Below are positions 1 to 11,900 of a stretch of DNA of 64,000 bases, in pieces. Made by a program: the position numbers and the translations under genes. Positions within the stretch are counted from its first letter, which is position 1. Every line of letters begins with the position of its first letter. The DNA is from Pempheris klunzingeri. Taxonomy: Eukaryota; Chordata; Actinopteri; Acropomatiformes; Pempheridae. The notes under the pieces are model-generated. The model had not been told where the DNA came from. It worked only from the letters and a program-made list of their open reading frames with translations, and ran no database searches. The DNA lies in contig NC_092018.1 of the NCBI RefSeq assembly GCF_042242105.1, positions 26,406,167 to 26,470,166 of the forward strand. Reading direction: 5' to 3'.

Positions 1-671
1 AGCCTAATTTAACACTTTCTAACTGTCAGGCACAGGAGCAGCGAAATTACACAAAGTTTATGAAATCCCTGACTTCACCAGATTCAAATTCAGCACACAA
101 ACGATGTTAGGCACCGTTTTAGACAGTAAACCGCAAGAGAATATATTTTTAGACGGCATTTTCATACACATCTCAATAAAGTGTCCAGTAAGACGTGTGA
201 GGCCTAAAAGCTGCATGTCGAAATGCCACTCATGCGTTATGTAAACATGGCCTCACATGACCAGCCCTACTCCATTAATCTTCACCTATGCATGTAGCTT
301 ATTTATTAAGAAATGGCCAGAGAATAATGATGGGGGTGGGTAATTAGTAACTAGCAAAGGAGGAACCCTCTTTAAATTCGCCTCAGAGGCCAGACTGCGG
401 AGAGAGAGAGAGACAGAGAAGAAGGAGAAGGAGGCAGAAAATGGTAAAGAGGGGGAAACCAAGTGTAAAGAGAATAGAGGAAAAGACGCAATGTTATCAG
501 GTAAACAGTTTGGACTGTGCAGGAGGTAAAAGAGAAGAAGGGTGATGCAGTGGTCGAGGCATTTTCTACTTTTACCTGATCACGTCCTATTGGGACACAG
601 ACAGACAGATTGCTGTGTGAGAATAGTTAGTGAGGGATATTTGTGTTGCCATGGAGCTGCGATCTACTTAC
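1..671 (-). other. hnf1a: hnf1a intron 1 (partial, runs off the left edge)
   Basis: Non-coding sequence downstream (minus strand) of the hnf1a exon 1 donor. It should be the 5' part of intron 1, with the remaining exons lying left of the window. It holds AT-rich stretches and a purine-rich GA tract around 395-450. I see no exon, RNA gene or clear mobile element in it. Confidence 0.6.
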
Positions 672-976
672 TGTAGTAGCTGTTCAACTTTAGCCCTCAG
701 TTTGACCGCCTCCTCCGGGGGAAGCTTATCCACCTCTCGGAATATAGGCGGTGGGAAATCCATTTCTCCCTCCTCTGAGCTCTCGCCGTCCCCCCTCTCT
801 CCTCTCTCGCCGCCAGCGCTCACCCTGTCTCGCTCCAGGTCCCCCATGGCTTGGACCAGGACGTCCCGGGACAGTCCGGAGCCCAGAAGAGCCCAGATCA
901 GCTGCTCCTGAAGTGCGGTGAGACGGCCCGGCCTCGCCTTGGCTGCTCCTGCCCTCTCCTCTATCCTCTCCTCCAT
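672..976 (-). CDS. hnf1a: Hepatocyte nuclear factor 1-alpha, first coding exon
   Basis: HNF1A is a homeodomain transcription factor of liver, pancreas and gut that binds DNA as a dimer. This exon encodes residues 1-101 plus two bases. Residues 19-36 (LTALQEQLIWALLGSGLS) match the N-terminal dimerisation helix of the family. An acidic Ser/Glu stretch follows, and the end (DFPPPIFREVDKLPPEEA, then VEQLLQ) matches the end of exon 1 in mammalian HNF1A. The minus-strand donor GTAAGT lies directly after 672, leaving phase 2 as in mammals. The ATG at 976 starts a slightly longer N-terminus than the mammalian one. The POU-specific domain and homeodomain must be encoded beyond the left edge. HNF1B is the alternative, but the linked MSI1, MLEC, COX6A1 and PRKAB1 genes (human 12q24) favour HNF1A. 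Confidence 0.9.
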
Positions 977-1263
977 TACTCTGATGCCTTACCTCGCTGC
1001 CGCCTCGCAAGCAAACACTGCTCTCATGTGCTCCGCCACACTCAAATGACAGCCAGACCAGCTGCGGTGGGCCTCATTATATTTGTAGTCCCTCTTCAGC
1101 TTAACACAGCATATACTTTCATTTTCCCTGTTGTTGAATTTTCCTCCCGAGGTGTCCGGAGCTGCCTGGTTTTAGCTCTCCACCTGCTGTTTTGCTTTCA
1201 AAGGTCAATTTTCTTTTTTTTTAACCTTCCTCCCCTTCACCCACCCCTTCTAAATGCGCCCTG

Positions 1264-1276
1264 TGAACTTTGTCCC
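1264..1276 (-). promoter_or_regulatory. hnf1a: DR1 element, likely HNF4 site of the hnf1a promoter
   Basis: On the minus strand this reads GGGACAAAGTTCA, a direct repeat of two nuclear-receptor half sites spaced by one base (DR1) with the CAAAGTTCA core typical of HNF4. It lies 288-300 bases upstream of the hnf1a ATG. The human HNF1A promoter has an HNF4A site in nearly the same place, and it is mutated in a MODY3 family. Function is inferred from sequence and position only. Confidence 0.55.
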
Positions 1277-1447
1277 CACTCCCTCAGTCCCCAACAGAGA
1301 CCAAAGTACAATTTAAGAACAATAAAAGTGAGGGGATGTTACAGTTGCATGTCGGGCTGCAGAGACACGGATCACCTCTCAAAGCAGACAAAAAGGAAAA
1401 ATAAAGAAATCGGGAGAAAAGTTGTGTGGTGCATTAACATGTGCTGA

Positions 1448-4400
1448 TATGTCACAGATTTCACGATGAAACAGAAGTCTGGAACACACGGAGAGGCTCT
1501 TCTTTCCCACTTGTTTGAATTATGGGCACTTTTTGATATTGAAGCCCACAGTTAGAAATGTCAAAATAAAAGCACAGACCAGCATTATATCACCTGAGCA
1601 GAAACATGGCTTGATGTGTCCTTTATGCCACAAGAGAGCGCTGTTGTGTCAAGCATACATCTGCACAGCCCAGCTTTTTAACATGGGCGTCCTCCTTTAA
1701 GTCACATCCAAAAGTATTGTTATAACATTTTTATAACTATGTACTTTGTGTAATCATTTTGCATGTGTGTGTATTCATGTGCATGCAGGTTGGTATAAGC
1801 ATGTTGTCATTTATACAGTACGTAACATGCAGTTTAAGTAATACTTAAATGAAACTACCAATACTGCAATGTAAAATTGCTCCATTACAAGTAAAGGGCC
1901 TTACTAAAGTAAAAGTAAAAGTATATTCTGCTTAAGTTACTTAAAATATCAAAAGTAAATGTACCGTATGTAATGTACTACGGCCCCCTGTAACTGATAG
2001 TATAGTATAGTATTATTACTGCTACATTAATGTGAACATAGCATTTTATTTGTGTACAGCCACATTAAAGTACTAGACGTCAGGGCCCTCTAAGGGGTCA
2101 CAAGATGAATTAAAGGGGTTGTTGGGAATCGTGTGGCAGAAAGGAGGATTAAAAAATGGCTGTATTCATATTTCAGAGTGTTTCATTTTTGCTTTTTTGT
2201 GACATATTGGACACCTGACATGTGATAAGACCAGATAATGCTATATCATAAGGGGTCACAGGCCAAAAACATCTGGAAACACTGTTTTTGTTTTCATATT
2301 TAACAATGTGCTAAGTAAATGTAGTGGAGTAAAAGTATACAGTAGCATAAAATGGAACTACCACAGAATTGGTTCCATGTGTACCACTTGATCTAAATTT
2401 GTGTGGTGAACTAATCTCACTGTGACTCAGAATTTGAGTTTTTTATTTTCCTTCTTTCCTTGTGTACCTTGTGTACTTTGAATCTTTTGTTAAGCGTGAT
2501 AAATACCTTTATCACTGTGATATTATCGTATATTGCAGTCCATTTTCTCACCTATTGGTTCTAACTGTGTTTTCTCCTACGCAGAAGTTAACAGCATTTT
2601 TGAAATTTCAACTTCCCCCACAGGTGGTGGTTAAACTTTTGAGTTTTCCACTGTAACTGTTTAGACGGACTTCTCTGTGTTGAATCAGATCTTTTTTTGA
2701 TTTCCAAAGTCAAGATTTCTTTGTCTTTTATCCACTTTTTTGTTTTCCGTCAAAGAAAGTTGGCAGGAATGAAGAAAGTTGGAGGTGCACTGGGAAGGAA
2801 AGAGGGCAAACTGAATGGGAGAAAACCTTTGAGAGTTAATGTAGTCCTTTATCTTTTGTCTCTCTTTCAGTGTAAAACGCTCACTTTCTCTGCCTGGATC
2901 ACCTTATACCATTCTCAGGTTCAGCCTATCAGCACCTTTTTGTGTAGAGCTCTTGTTACCCCACCCCACCCTTGGGAAGATGGCATTATACTGTATTTGG
3001 AAGGGTAACAGAGCTCCCTCTATCTCCCTGAGACATGCCACTGACCTGTAATTAAGTCCCATTGTACTATTCAGAGAAAACTCCTCACCAAAACGGACAG
3101 AGGGCAATGTGTGTGGATTTCCAACAGCTCAGATACTGCTGTGACTAATGCTCCACCACACAAGCCGGGTTTATCAAAATGGACCACATGCAGCACACAT
3201 TAGAGCTTGCATTTCCCCTCTCCAGAGAACTCAAAGCTATGTTGATTGGTAATGAGATACAATCCACGCTGTCCATCTCTCATTAGTGAGCCATTGCTGG
3301 CTGCCTCTGTCTGTGTTCTCACCCCCACCACCCCCCCACCTCCATCCCCACCCCCGCCATTCAACCCCATTGATCATGCATGCAGAAATTTAACACACCC
3401 CTTAATTCCTGTCCAAATAGCCCCTGTCCCACTTCCAGAGCTTCATCTGCTCATCTGCACAGGATTGGGTAGGCCTGTGCAGGACACAGTCCGCAGGATA
3501 AAGTGTGTAAGAGAGGACAATCACAAATCTAAGTCTGTGCCCAAACATCCTGCCTCACACACTCTGAGCTCGGAGTGTTGCTCCGATTAAGTGTTATGTG
3601 TTTTGGGGACATAACCAGCACTTTATGCCCCCCCCCACCCTCCACCACAAAGTTTGCACCAAACTCTGAGCTCCGGGTAGGACAGCATCCATTTCACACC
3701 CACCGTAAGTCAAAGCTGTCATTGTCTTTGAGGCGCTCAGGCTATTGATTGGCCTTCACATCGGTTACCAGGTCACATGTTGAGTCAGTGTTGAGAAGAT
3801 TAGCCGGAGCTGGCTTTGGTACTAATTAAATACTTAAACCCCAGCAATGAATGAGCACACAGCACACAAACCTCCTGTTATACCACATTGCATAAGCCGG
3901 TTTGCAGTATGGAAGGTGTATTAAGACAGACAAACACATTGTTGCCGGTGATAATTATGTAGTAAATCATCATTCAAGCATCTCAGACACACTTTAGAGT
4001 GTGTGGGTATAATAAAGGAGCAGTATGAGAAACACTGGCTCCATGTTGAATTCATCTTATTTAAACAGGCTGCTGGCAGTAAGCACTGATTTCTTAACTG
4101 TCTGTTGGCTAATAGTTGTGAAACTGATTCCCTTTGTGGCTCCACTGATTTGTCCCTGAACAGGTCACTGTAAAGACAACACATTTACACAGTGGCCTAC
4201 ATGCTAGGAGTAAAACTTGTGTCTGTAGTGTCTTTTCTCCACCAGATTGAATTAATATAGCACATGGTGTTAATTTCCTGACAAAAAAGAAATACCATTT
4301 GCATATACATGTGGTGCATCATATTGCGTCATATGCCTCTTGCAATAATTCACAGATTATGTTTTATTTATTTATTTATTTATTGTTCTTGTAACTGTGA

Positions 4401-5460
4401 ATTCTGCCCGCTAACACTTCATCTAAACCAGGATGGAACTTGCGTTAAGATAGTTGTAATGTTACAGGAAGCTAGGACATTGTGCCTTCATAATAAAAGC
4501 TTAATGTTACCCATTTTCAAAAAGCATGCACTGTAGTGCAGCAGCAAACATCAGGCTATCCGAATCACATTTTGAATGACTTGTGGTTTAGATTTTATGA
4601 TGTTTTGTTCGCTTTCACTGCCATTATGCCAGTGTGATGTTTTCTTTCAGTTCAGCAAGATAAAGCTCTTTATAAAACATGTATTTGCTTTATGAATAAA
4701 CGTGTCATTATAAAACGCTACTTTTTATATGTTATCATGATTATATTTTATTGATATTAAAAATCTATTATAAAGAATATACTTGTAAAATGTTTAATTT
4801 TTTTAGTTTAACTTAATGGTTGTGTCGGACTTTAAGGACTTCAATCACTTTTTCACTATATTTCTAAATTCTTCAAAATTTGATCTTCATATTTCCAAAG
4901 TACACAGACTAACTCAGACTGTGGTTCCCTTTAAGCTGGTCATAAATCCAACTAGACATAAAATCATATGGAATTTGTTGTCCTTGAAATTCATCCTTAA
5001 GACACAATTTTATTTTTAAGGCACGCAGCCAGAAAACAAGTGTACAGTTACAGGTCTTTTAATCAGCAATGTTGGGCAGTGATACGAGAATCTCTTTATA
5101 GGGCAGTTTGTTTTTCTGATTGACGGAGAGAGAATATGCATTGGTTGGATACCATATATTGTTTAATAGCAGTTACCTCATCAACACTAATCAACATTGC
5201 AATTTAAGGTATTGCAAAGCAGTAAGATAATTTCAAAGTACTTTGAAATATTTTAGAAATAAAGATCAAAATAGCAAAATCCAGGACTTTTACGTGTTGC
5301 CACACGTTTGCCCTTCAATTTTCATAGATATTAGATATCAAAACACATTATTTCTACATTTCTCTAAACAGAATTCACAAGTGCTGTCCATTACTAATCA
5401 CGAGGGCCACTGAAGATGGTCACTGAAGCCTCTGTGAAAAATACACGTTTTATTTTGAAA
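1448..5460. other. Intergenic region between divergent hnf1a and msi1
   Basis: The two genes are transcribed away from each other. I see no convincing exon here. The open frames have no splice support and no recognisable domain. It contains one interspersed repeat (about 1838-2360), C-rich low-complexity stretches near 3325-3365 and 3628-3650, an ATTT tetranucleotide run near 4360-4384 and general AT-rich sequence. Regulatory elements of either gene could be here, but none is identifiable by eye. Confidence 0.5.
1838..2360. repeat. Interspersed repeat of the common teleost 'AGTAAAAGTA' type
   Basis: The stretch 1838-1990 is full of AAGTAAAAGTA/ACTTAAAAT-type words (taaagtaaaagtaaaagtat), and 2310-2350 contains the related word gtggagtaaaagtatac. 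From memory this resembles a non-autonomous repeat widespread in ray-finned fish. Exact ends and terminal repeats were not resolved. Confidence 0.4.
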
Positions 5461-5738
5461 AGCTAAAGCGGAAGCGGGTCGGTTGCCAGCCACCGGCTTG
5501 ACGCCGGAGCCGCGTGGCTCGGTGGTGGGATGAGAGAGAGACAGCGGCGGGGTCTGAGTGACTGGAGGAGGAGGTGGAGTCTGTCCCAGCCTGCATCTGG
5601 CCCGCTCCCCTCTCTGTCACCCCGGGCCAAACCCGCCCAGCGCCTCTCACTCACTCTCCGCCTGTTCTCCCGCACGGCTCGGCTCGGCTCGGCTCGGACG
5701 CACACGGCTCTCACCCGCACACGCAGCGAGGACACGGA
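5460..5738 (+). promoter_or_regulatory. msi1: CpG-rich promoter and 5'UTR of msi1
   Basis: A sharp change from AT-rich sequence to GC- and CpG-rich sequence begins near 5460 and runs into the msi1 start codon. It contains a GCGGAAGCGGG ETS-like word near 5467 and a GGCTC pentanucleotide run near 5676-5698. There is no TATA box, as expected for a CpG-island promoter. The transcription start cannot be fixed from sequence alone. Confidence 0.55.
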
Positions 5739-5880
5739 ATGGAGACGGAAGGGAGCCAGAGCAGCCTGTCCACCACGGACTCCCCTCACGACCCCTGGTA
5801 ACGAAAAAACAACAACTTTGTGTTCCTTCTCCGACCTCTGGGCTCACACTTCTGAAAACAAACCTGCTATTCTGCAGCCA

Positions 5881-5931
<51 letters not shown>

Positions 5932-8900
5932 CCACACAGAGAGCCTTCATGGAAAACCAGACATGATACACTCTCACATCCTCTCTTTACCTCCAGGATC
6001 ACACTTTCAGTCCCTCCATAACAACTTTGTCTAACTCTAAATGCTCCTCTCGCTGCATCCTCCTCCACTGAAGATGCACATTTATAACATTTCCTCTCTT
6101 TTTTTTCCCCCCACAGCAAAATGTTCATAGGTGGACTCAGCTGGCAAACAACACAAGGTAAATCTTTTTTCCACCACTAGCTCACATAAAATGCCTCTAT
6201 GTCTTTAAATCCTGGCGTGGATCAGATGGAACTACTAGAAACTTATTGGAAATGCTGTATTTCTTAATATTTCTGTTTGCTCACGCTGAATTTGTTTATT
6301 TGTTTTTTTCGAGTTTTGAATATGAATCCTGCTCCAGAATGAATGCAGCCATTCAGAACTGCCAGAGTATGAATGAGGGGTTCTTAAAATCTCAGGAAAA
6401 AGGGGTGAAATTAGATTTATTCACTTTGTGGTGAAAATTAGTTGGAATTATAATGTTAATAGTAATTAATTGTGTGTGTTTTAAGCCCTGATCTCAGGCC
6501 ATTTTATGTTTTATACATTTAATGAAAAATATACAGAGCTTTGGTGAGGTGAAATCTCAGCAGAGTGGAAAAAAAAAAAAAAAAAGTTACACCCTCCGTA
6601 GCCAGACTTCTTTAGAATTTCCTATTAAAAGTTATCATCTCGATTCAGCAACTAACGTGTCGTCTCTCTGCCTTGTTTTTGTTTCCCAGAGGGTTTGAAG
6701 GAGTACTTCTGCAAGTACGGCGAGGTGAAGGAGTGTATGGTGATGCGAGATCCGGTTACTAAGCGCTCGAGGTGAGGGAGCTGTGAGCTCGGCTTCTCCA
6801 CCGGAGCTGAAAGTTTATCTGACCTCCGTGATTCCTCTCTGCTCATAACGTATCATTACACGTCAACATCAGTTTCTGTGTCATTAATACCTTCTCCCCC
6901 TCCCTGGTGTCTGCAGAGGGTTTGGATTCGTCACCTTTGTTGATCAGGCCGGCGTGGACAAAGTTTTGGCCCAAACCAGACACGAGTTGGACTCAAAAAC
7001 AGTGAGTTCTCTGTATTTACCTCCCACCACCGGCTAATCCCATTGCTCAGTGTTTGATCAGTGGATTTTGCAATAATCCGCCAGAGAGGTGTAACATTGT
7101 AGCATGTTTACTAAGGTTCCACTATGCTGATGTTTTTCCTCAAACCGTGTGTGTGTGTGTGTGTGTGTGTGAGTGTGTGTGTCTGCTGCCACACCTCAGA
7201 TGTGAGCACCTTATGTGACTGAGCCAGTAGTCGACAGTGGAGACACATGGGAGAATGTGCTCTCTGCCCAGTGTCAATCTCCATAGAAACAAGGGGGAAC
7301 CGGACAAGGGTGGCTCTCAGTGCCGATCTTTGATTTTCTAGGAAGAGTGAACCAAAACTCTCTCTTTTTTCTCTTTTTTCGTCCGTCCCACGGGGTAGAC
7401 CTGACCCCCCAAAAAAAAAAAGTTTCTCAATGGAACCAGCAAATGCAACCTGAAACCATCAAGGTGTGAAAGCAGCAACCAACAAACTCCCCACAGTCTC
7501 AGGGAGAATGAAACTGTGAAAGCAGGGACTATAAAGTCAGCGAGACGCGCTCAGGCCTTTTCACCTGTGTGAATTGAAACTTCGAATGTATTAATCGCCT
7601 GTGTTGCAGTGTGTGTGACCCTGTGTGTGTGTGTGTGTCTTTTTGTCAGTAATGAATGTGGGCCGGTCTGGGAACAATGTGGCCCGTTGGTCGCCATAGG
7701 GACCACTGCCCCCGCCTCTCTCCTCTGTGGGAGTGGTGATGGCTGCGGGTTAGTCACTGTATTGAAATGAGGGGAGGCTATTTCTTCTTTCCCCTTTTGT
7801 GCTCTGAGCGATGCACCTTCTCCGGTCCCTTGGAGAATAAGTGGAGGTGCTGAGGAAGAAAATGGAGGAGGAATTAAAAAAAAAAAAAAAACCCAGGTTG
7901 TTTACTGTAGAAAGTTGCAAGGAAATTAGACATTTTTTGTTACAGTGAATCCGAAATTAGCAAGGGTGGAAGTTTTTCTGATGGAGAAGTCAAACTGAAT
8001 TTAGTTTTTTGTCATTTTTTCGGTTTCCCCAGTGCCCTACTGCTAGAGTGTCACTTGCAGGCACGACAGCTATGACAAGTAGCGCCATCATGGTTGGACG
8101 CCACTAACTCGCCATGGGGTTTGTTTCCATAGTGACCCCCCCCCCCACCACCACAGTTGAAGAATGGCTCTGTCACAAAAGGAAAAAAAAAGGAAGATAA
8201 CAATGCACATCATTTACAATCATTTCTTGGATACCAGAAATCAAGACAGCATAAACAGTCACAGTCACAGATAGTGGAGGTCATGATACTGCTCATCCTC
8301 ACATCGCCTCCGCTGATAAGCAACTTATTAAGTTCATCCATGGAAGACTCCAGACATGACAATTCACTCCTTTTAATTTGAGTTTCTCCTCTTACATCGT
8401 GCGCGTGTCAACTCCGCGCAGCCTCATGGGTAGTGGCAGGGCCCCTTGTGGCTGGCAGAAGGGTGTGTCGGTGGCGGTCGGTGGGGGCCGTGGCAGAGTG
8501 TGTGTTTGGCGTGGGGGAGTGGGGGCTCAGTGATCAGCCACAGGGGTTGTTGGATGGCGAGTAGAGTAGGCCTTTTAGACTGCTCACCCCCCCCCCCCCC
8601 ACCTCCTCCCACCTCTCCCTCTGCCTCTCATGCAGACAGGTTATCCTGTTAGAGAGGGGAGAGAAAAGTTCTCCAGTGGCAACAGAAAGAATGTGCCATG
8701 CTGTGACCGACTGAACCACTCCGGCACTGGAATTAACAGAGCTTTGCACAGCCGAGAGGCTAAAGAGCAAATACAGTGCTGCAAAAGAATTTATTGGTAC
8801 TTATTGTGTTGAAGGACAGATGCAGCCCGGTTTTGACCAGTCTAGGAAGGCAGGTTTTACTGTGATTTATGTAAGTGCTGCTCTGTTAGTTGCCCCTCTG

Positions 8901-11900
8901 GGTGCCCTCCCGGCTTCCTGCTATCTGTAAAGTTTGTGACGGCCGATGCAAACTGCACCTTTGTGGGACAGACTTTCCATTCAGTTGCAACTCCAAGGTG
9001 CACAGCGGAGAGTTTTTACAACAAAGTCACACAGCTCTTTTTTGCAGAGTTGCATCAGGCATATTTGTGGCCCCCCGTTAACCATTTCCATGCTGAGTGG
9101 AAAGAAGCGGGGAGTGGGGGTGGGAAGGCTGGCAGGATAACCCCATCTGTGATTAGTATGGCTCTCCTAACTAATAGGATTGGAGTCAACAGGCTTGAGT
9201 TGTTCCTCAGAGATGTTGAGCGCTGCCCAATCGGCATGTTGTGTTAAGTGTGTTCCCAGCTCAGGCTGTGACAGGCTGCGCACTCAGCCAACTGTTGCAT
9301 ATCTGGGATGTAGTTGGTCGAAGGGGATTGCCCTGATTTCATAAACCTCTCTTGGAATTACGTTCAGCTTCCTCCCTCTTACCTTGCTGTGAGTGCGGAG
9401 AGAGGTGAGGCCTCTCACACCCGAAAGTAACTTCACAGGTCTTTATACAGGAGAAACGTGTTTGATCACATATAAAAATACTATACTTGCTTTGAATAAA
9501 GATCGGTGTCTCGTATGGTTCAAACACCTCATGAGAAATTCTCTAAATCATAGCTGCTTCTTCTGTATGAGTTTGCAAAGATGATCTGTTTCCAGAGTTT
9601 AACCCGACATGTGTCCTACATCTCTAAGAAATAGTCCATTCCCAGCGTTTGTCCACATCACACTTGCATAAGATGCACAGTGGGCCGTGATTGGTCTCCA
9701 AACTAGTTGTGATGTCACAAATCCTGCTTGTATGTAAACGTGTTAAAGTCAGATTTTAGGTAAGTACGAGGAAACTTTCCCCCTCCTAAAAACATCCTTC
9801 CACTGCCAAACCTTCTGAGCGGACGGGGGGCTTGAAAGTCCTCTCTGGACTTAACCATTCCATTACCGTCCACAAAACAAACAGATTTCATTCATGCAGC
9901 CTCTTTATCTGTTTAAAGTTCACAATTTCCTCCCCACGGATGTGCTGTGTGCTGCCATGTGTTTGATTTTGTTTGTTTGTGTGTGTGTCTGTTTGTTTTT
10001 GAATGTGCACAGGAGTTTTGGACATCAGGAGGGTTGGTGACCGGAGGTGACTATCAGAGTAGTCTAGCCACCATAGAAACTAAACAGTAGACTCTGCATC
10101 TGATCCTCCAGTCTTAGCCTATAGTCTTCTCACTCTGCTCTCTAGAACAAAAAGAAAAGAAAAAAAAAGAACCAGCGGTGATGTCAACTCTTATTCAAGT
10201 AGAAACAACACTGTTACCCTTACTCTGGTAAACGCATGCGGTTTACCATAGAGGCTCTAGCTCTCTACTGTAGTTCAACTCTACCCTCTCATGGTTACGG
10301 ACTAATCTTAGCGCTGTACTGTCTCACCATCTGTTAGTGTAACTGCAGTACAGTGTGGAGTAGTCTAGTTGTTCTCTAGCTCTATTAGACCAGTATAGAC
10401 TAATATAGAGGTCTCAAATTCCAATTTTACAGCCTGTCTATGATTGCATCCTCATGGCATGGTGTGATTCTTTCTCCAATCTTAACCATGGTGACATTCA
10501 GTGGGCTCGGACAGATTATGCATCAATTTCTACTGTTTTCTTTTTTTTTTTTTTTTTGTAGTTGTAGTGTTAAGAGTAATATGGAATGAGTTGCACAGCT
10601 AAAAGAAGTGATGCTGGGCCTTTTCCCCCGGGTGTAAACGTGAGGAACTGCAGGGTAGAGGACGGTCCGGATCCCCTAAGAGCGTACGGGATGGTGAGCG
10701 GTCCCGGGTTGTTGTTGTCATCACCCTCCGTCAAAAGCTGAGGGAGGCAAAAACAAACAAACACAAACAAACAAAATTGAGCGGATCTGCCATCGGTGTG
10801 GTTATGATTGACAGGCCCCTCCTCCCCTCTGTCCCGTCCCGTCCCGTCTCCCTCCCTCCTCCCCACCCCCCAGTACGTCGCGCTCTCTTTCCGGCACACT
10901 CGTCCTCCCTCTCTCAGGGCTCTCCTCTCGTCGAGGTGAGGTGTGTTTGTGATTGTGGTGCCTGTGTGAGATTCCAGGAGATCACATGTCACATGATGGT
11001 GACGAGAGAGGCAGGAGTTCTCTGGACATTCCCAGGCATTCCACCTGAACACACACACACACACTCTTATACACACACTTCATCCTAATACAAGCACGTA
11101 TGATAATATTTCAGAATAAACGTCACAAACTGGCGTGTAGTTCTGTGACTGTAGGATGTTTTAAAGGGTTGTCTCACCCAAACTAGAGCACTAACACCAA
11201 GAGGTAACTACCCAAGCAGGTAGTTCTCATTTTCCTCAAACAGAGTTTGTATCTATCTTTGAGGGTTTTTTTTACCTACATATCAATACAATGGTGATCA
11301 ATGGAATTAAATTTTGGGAGGCTCACACCATTGATACGATGACGGTATAAAAAATCAGCAGCATTTCTTCGACAGTGTGTTTTTTTTTTTTTGGATAATA
11401 ATAAAAGCAAGACTGTCTCTGAAAAGAGATGTTGATTTTTTTTAATATAACTTGTAATTCCTCAGAATCTAAACTATCTGCTACTAGATGCCACCAGAGA
11501 AAATTAAGCTTCTATCATTTCTGTGAAGCAACCCTTTAATGGAAATTATCATCACCTACTGGATGTCAAAATGACTCTCCTCATGTCATCCACCACTACA
11601 TGCACACACTAACAGTCAGACCCACACTCACACACATCAACAAATGACAGCAGGACGTAGTCAGATCCTGGCCTGCTGCCTGAGGCTGCTTATAATGAGA
11701 AAACTTCCCCCTCTTTTGACTTTAGCGTGTGTTGATTTGAGGACGTACTGTACATCTGATGTCAACTCCATCCAGATTTCCCTTCACAATTATAACTGGG
11801 GTCATTCTGTTTTCCAGTACAGCGAGGCCTCTCAGAAACAGGTGTCTTTGACATCAGTACTTTGATTTAGGATCAGTGAATACGACGTGCGAGGCCAAAA

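Noticed and set aside
851-1447. 198-aa plus-strand open frame
   Set aside because: It runs antisense over hnf1a exon 1 and its promoter, with no domain; the minus strand has the recognisable HNF1 sequence.
5530-6034. Overlapping long frames rich in Thr-His or Cys-Val
   Set aside because: They arise from the CpG-rich leader and the (CA)n tract in two or more frames; only the msi1 ATG at 5739 is supported.
10229-10250. Near-palindrome GGTAAACGCATGCGGTTTACC in msi1 intron 4
   Set aside because: Striking but short and interrupted by one base; no partner sequence suggests an element, so it is left as part of the UAG-rich segment.
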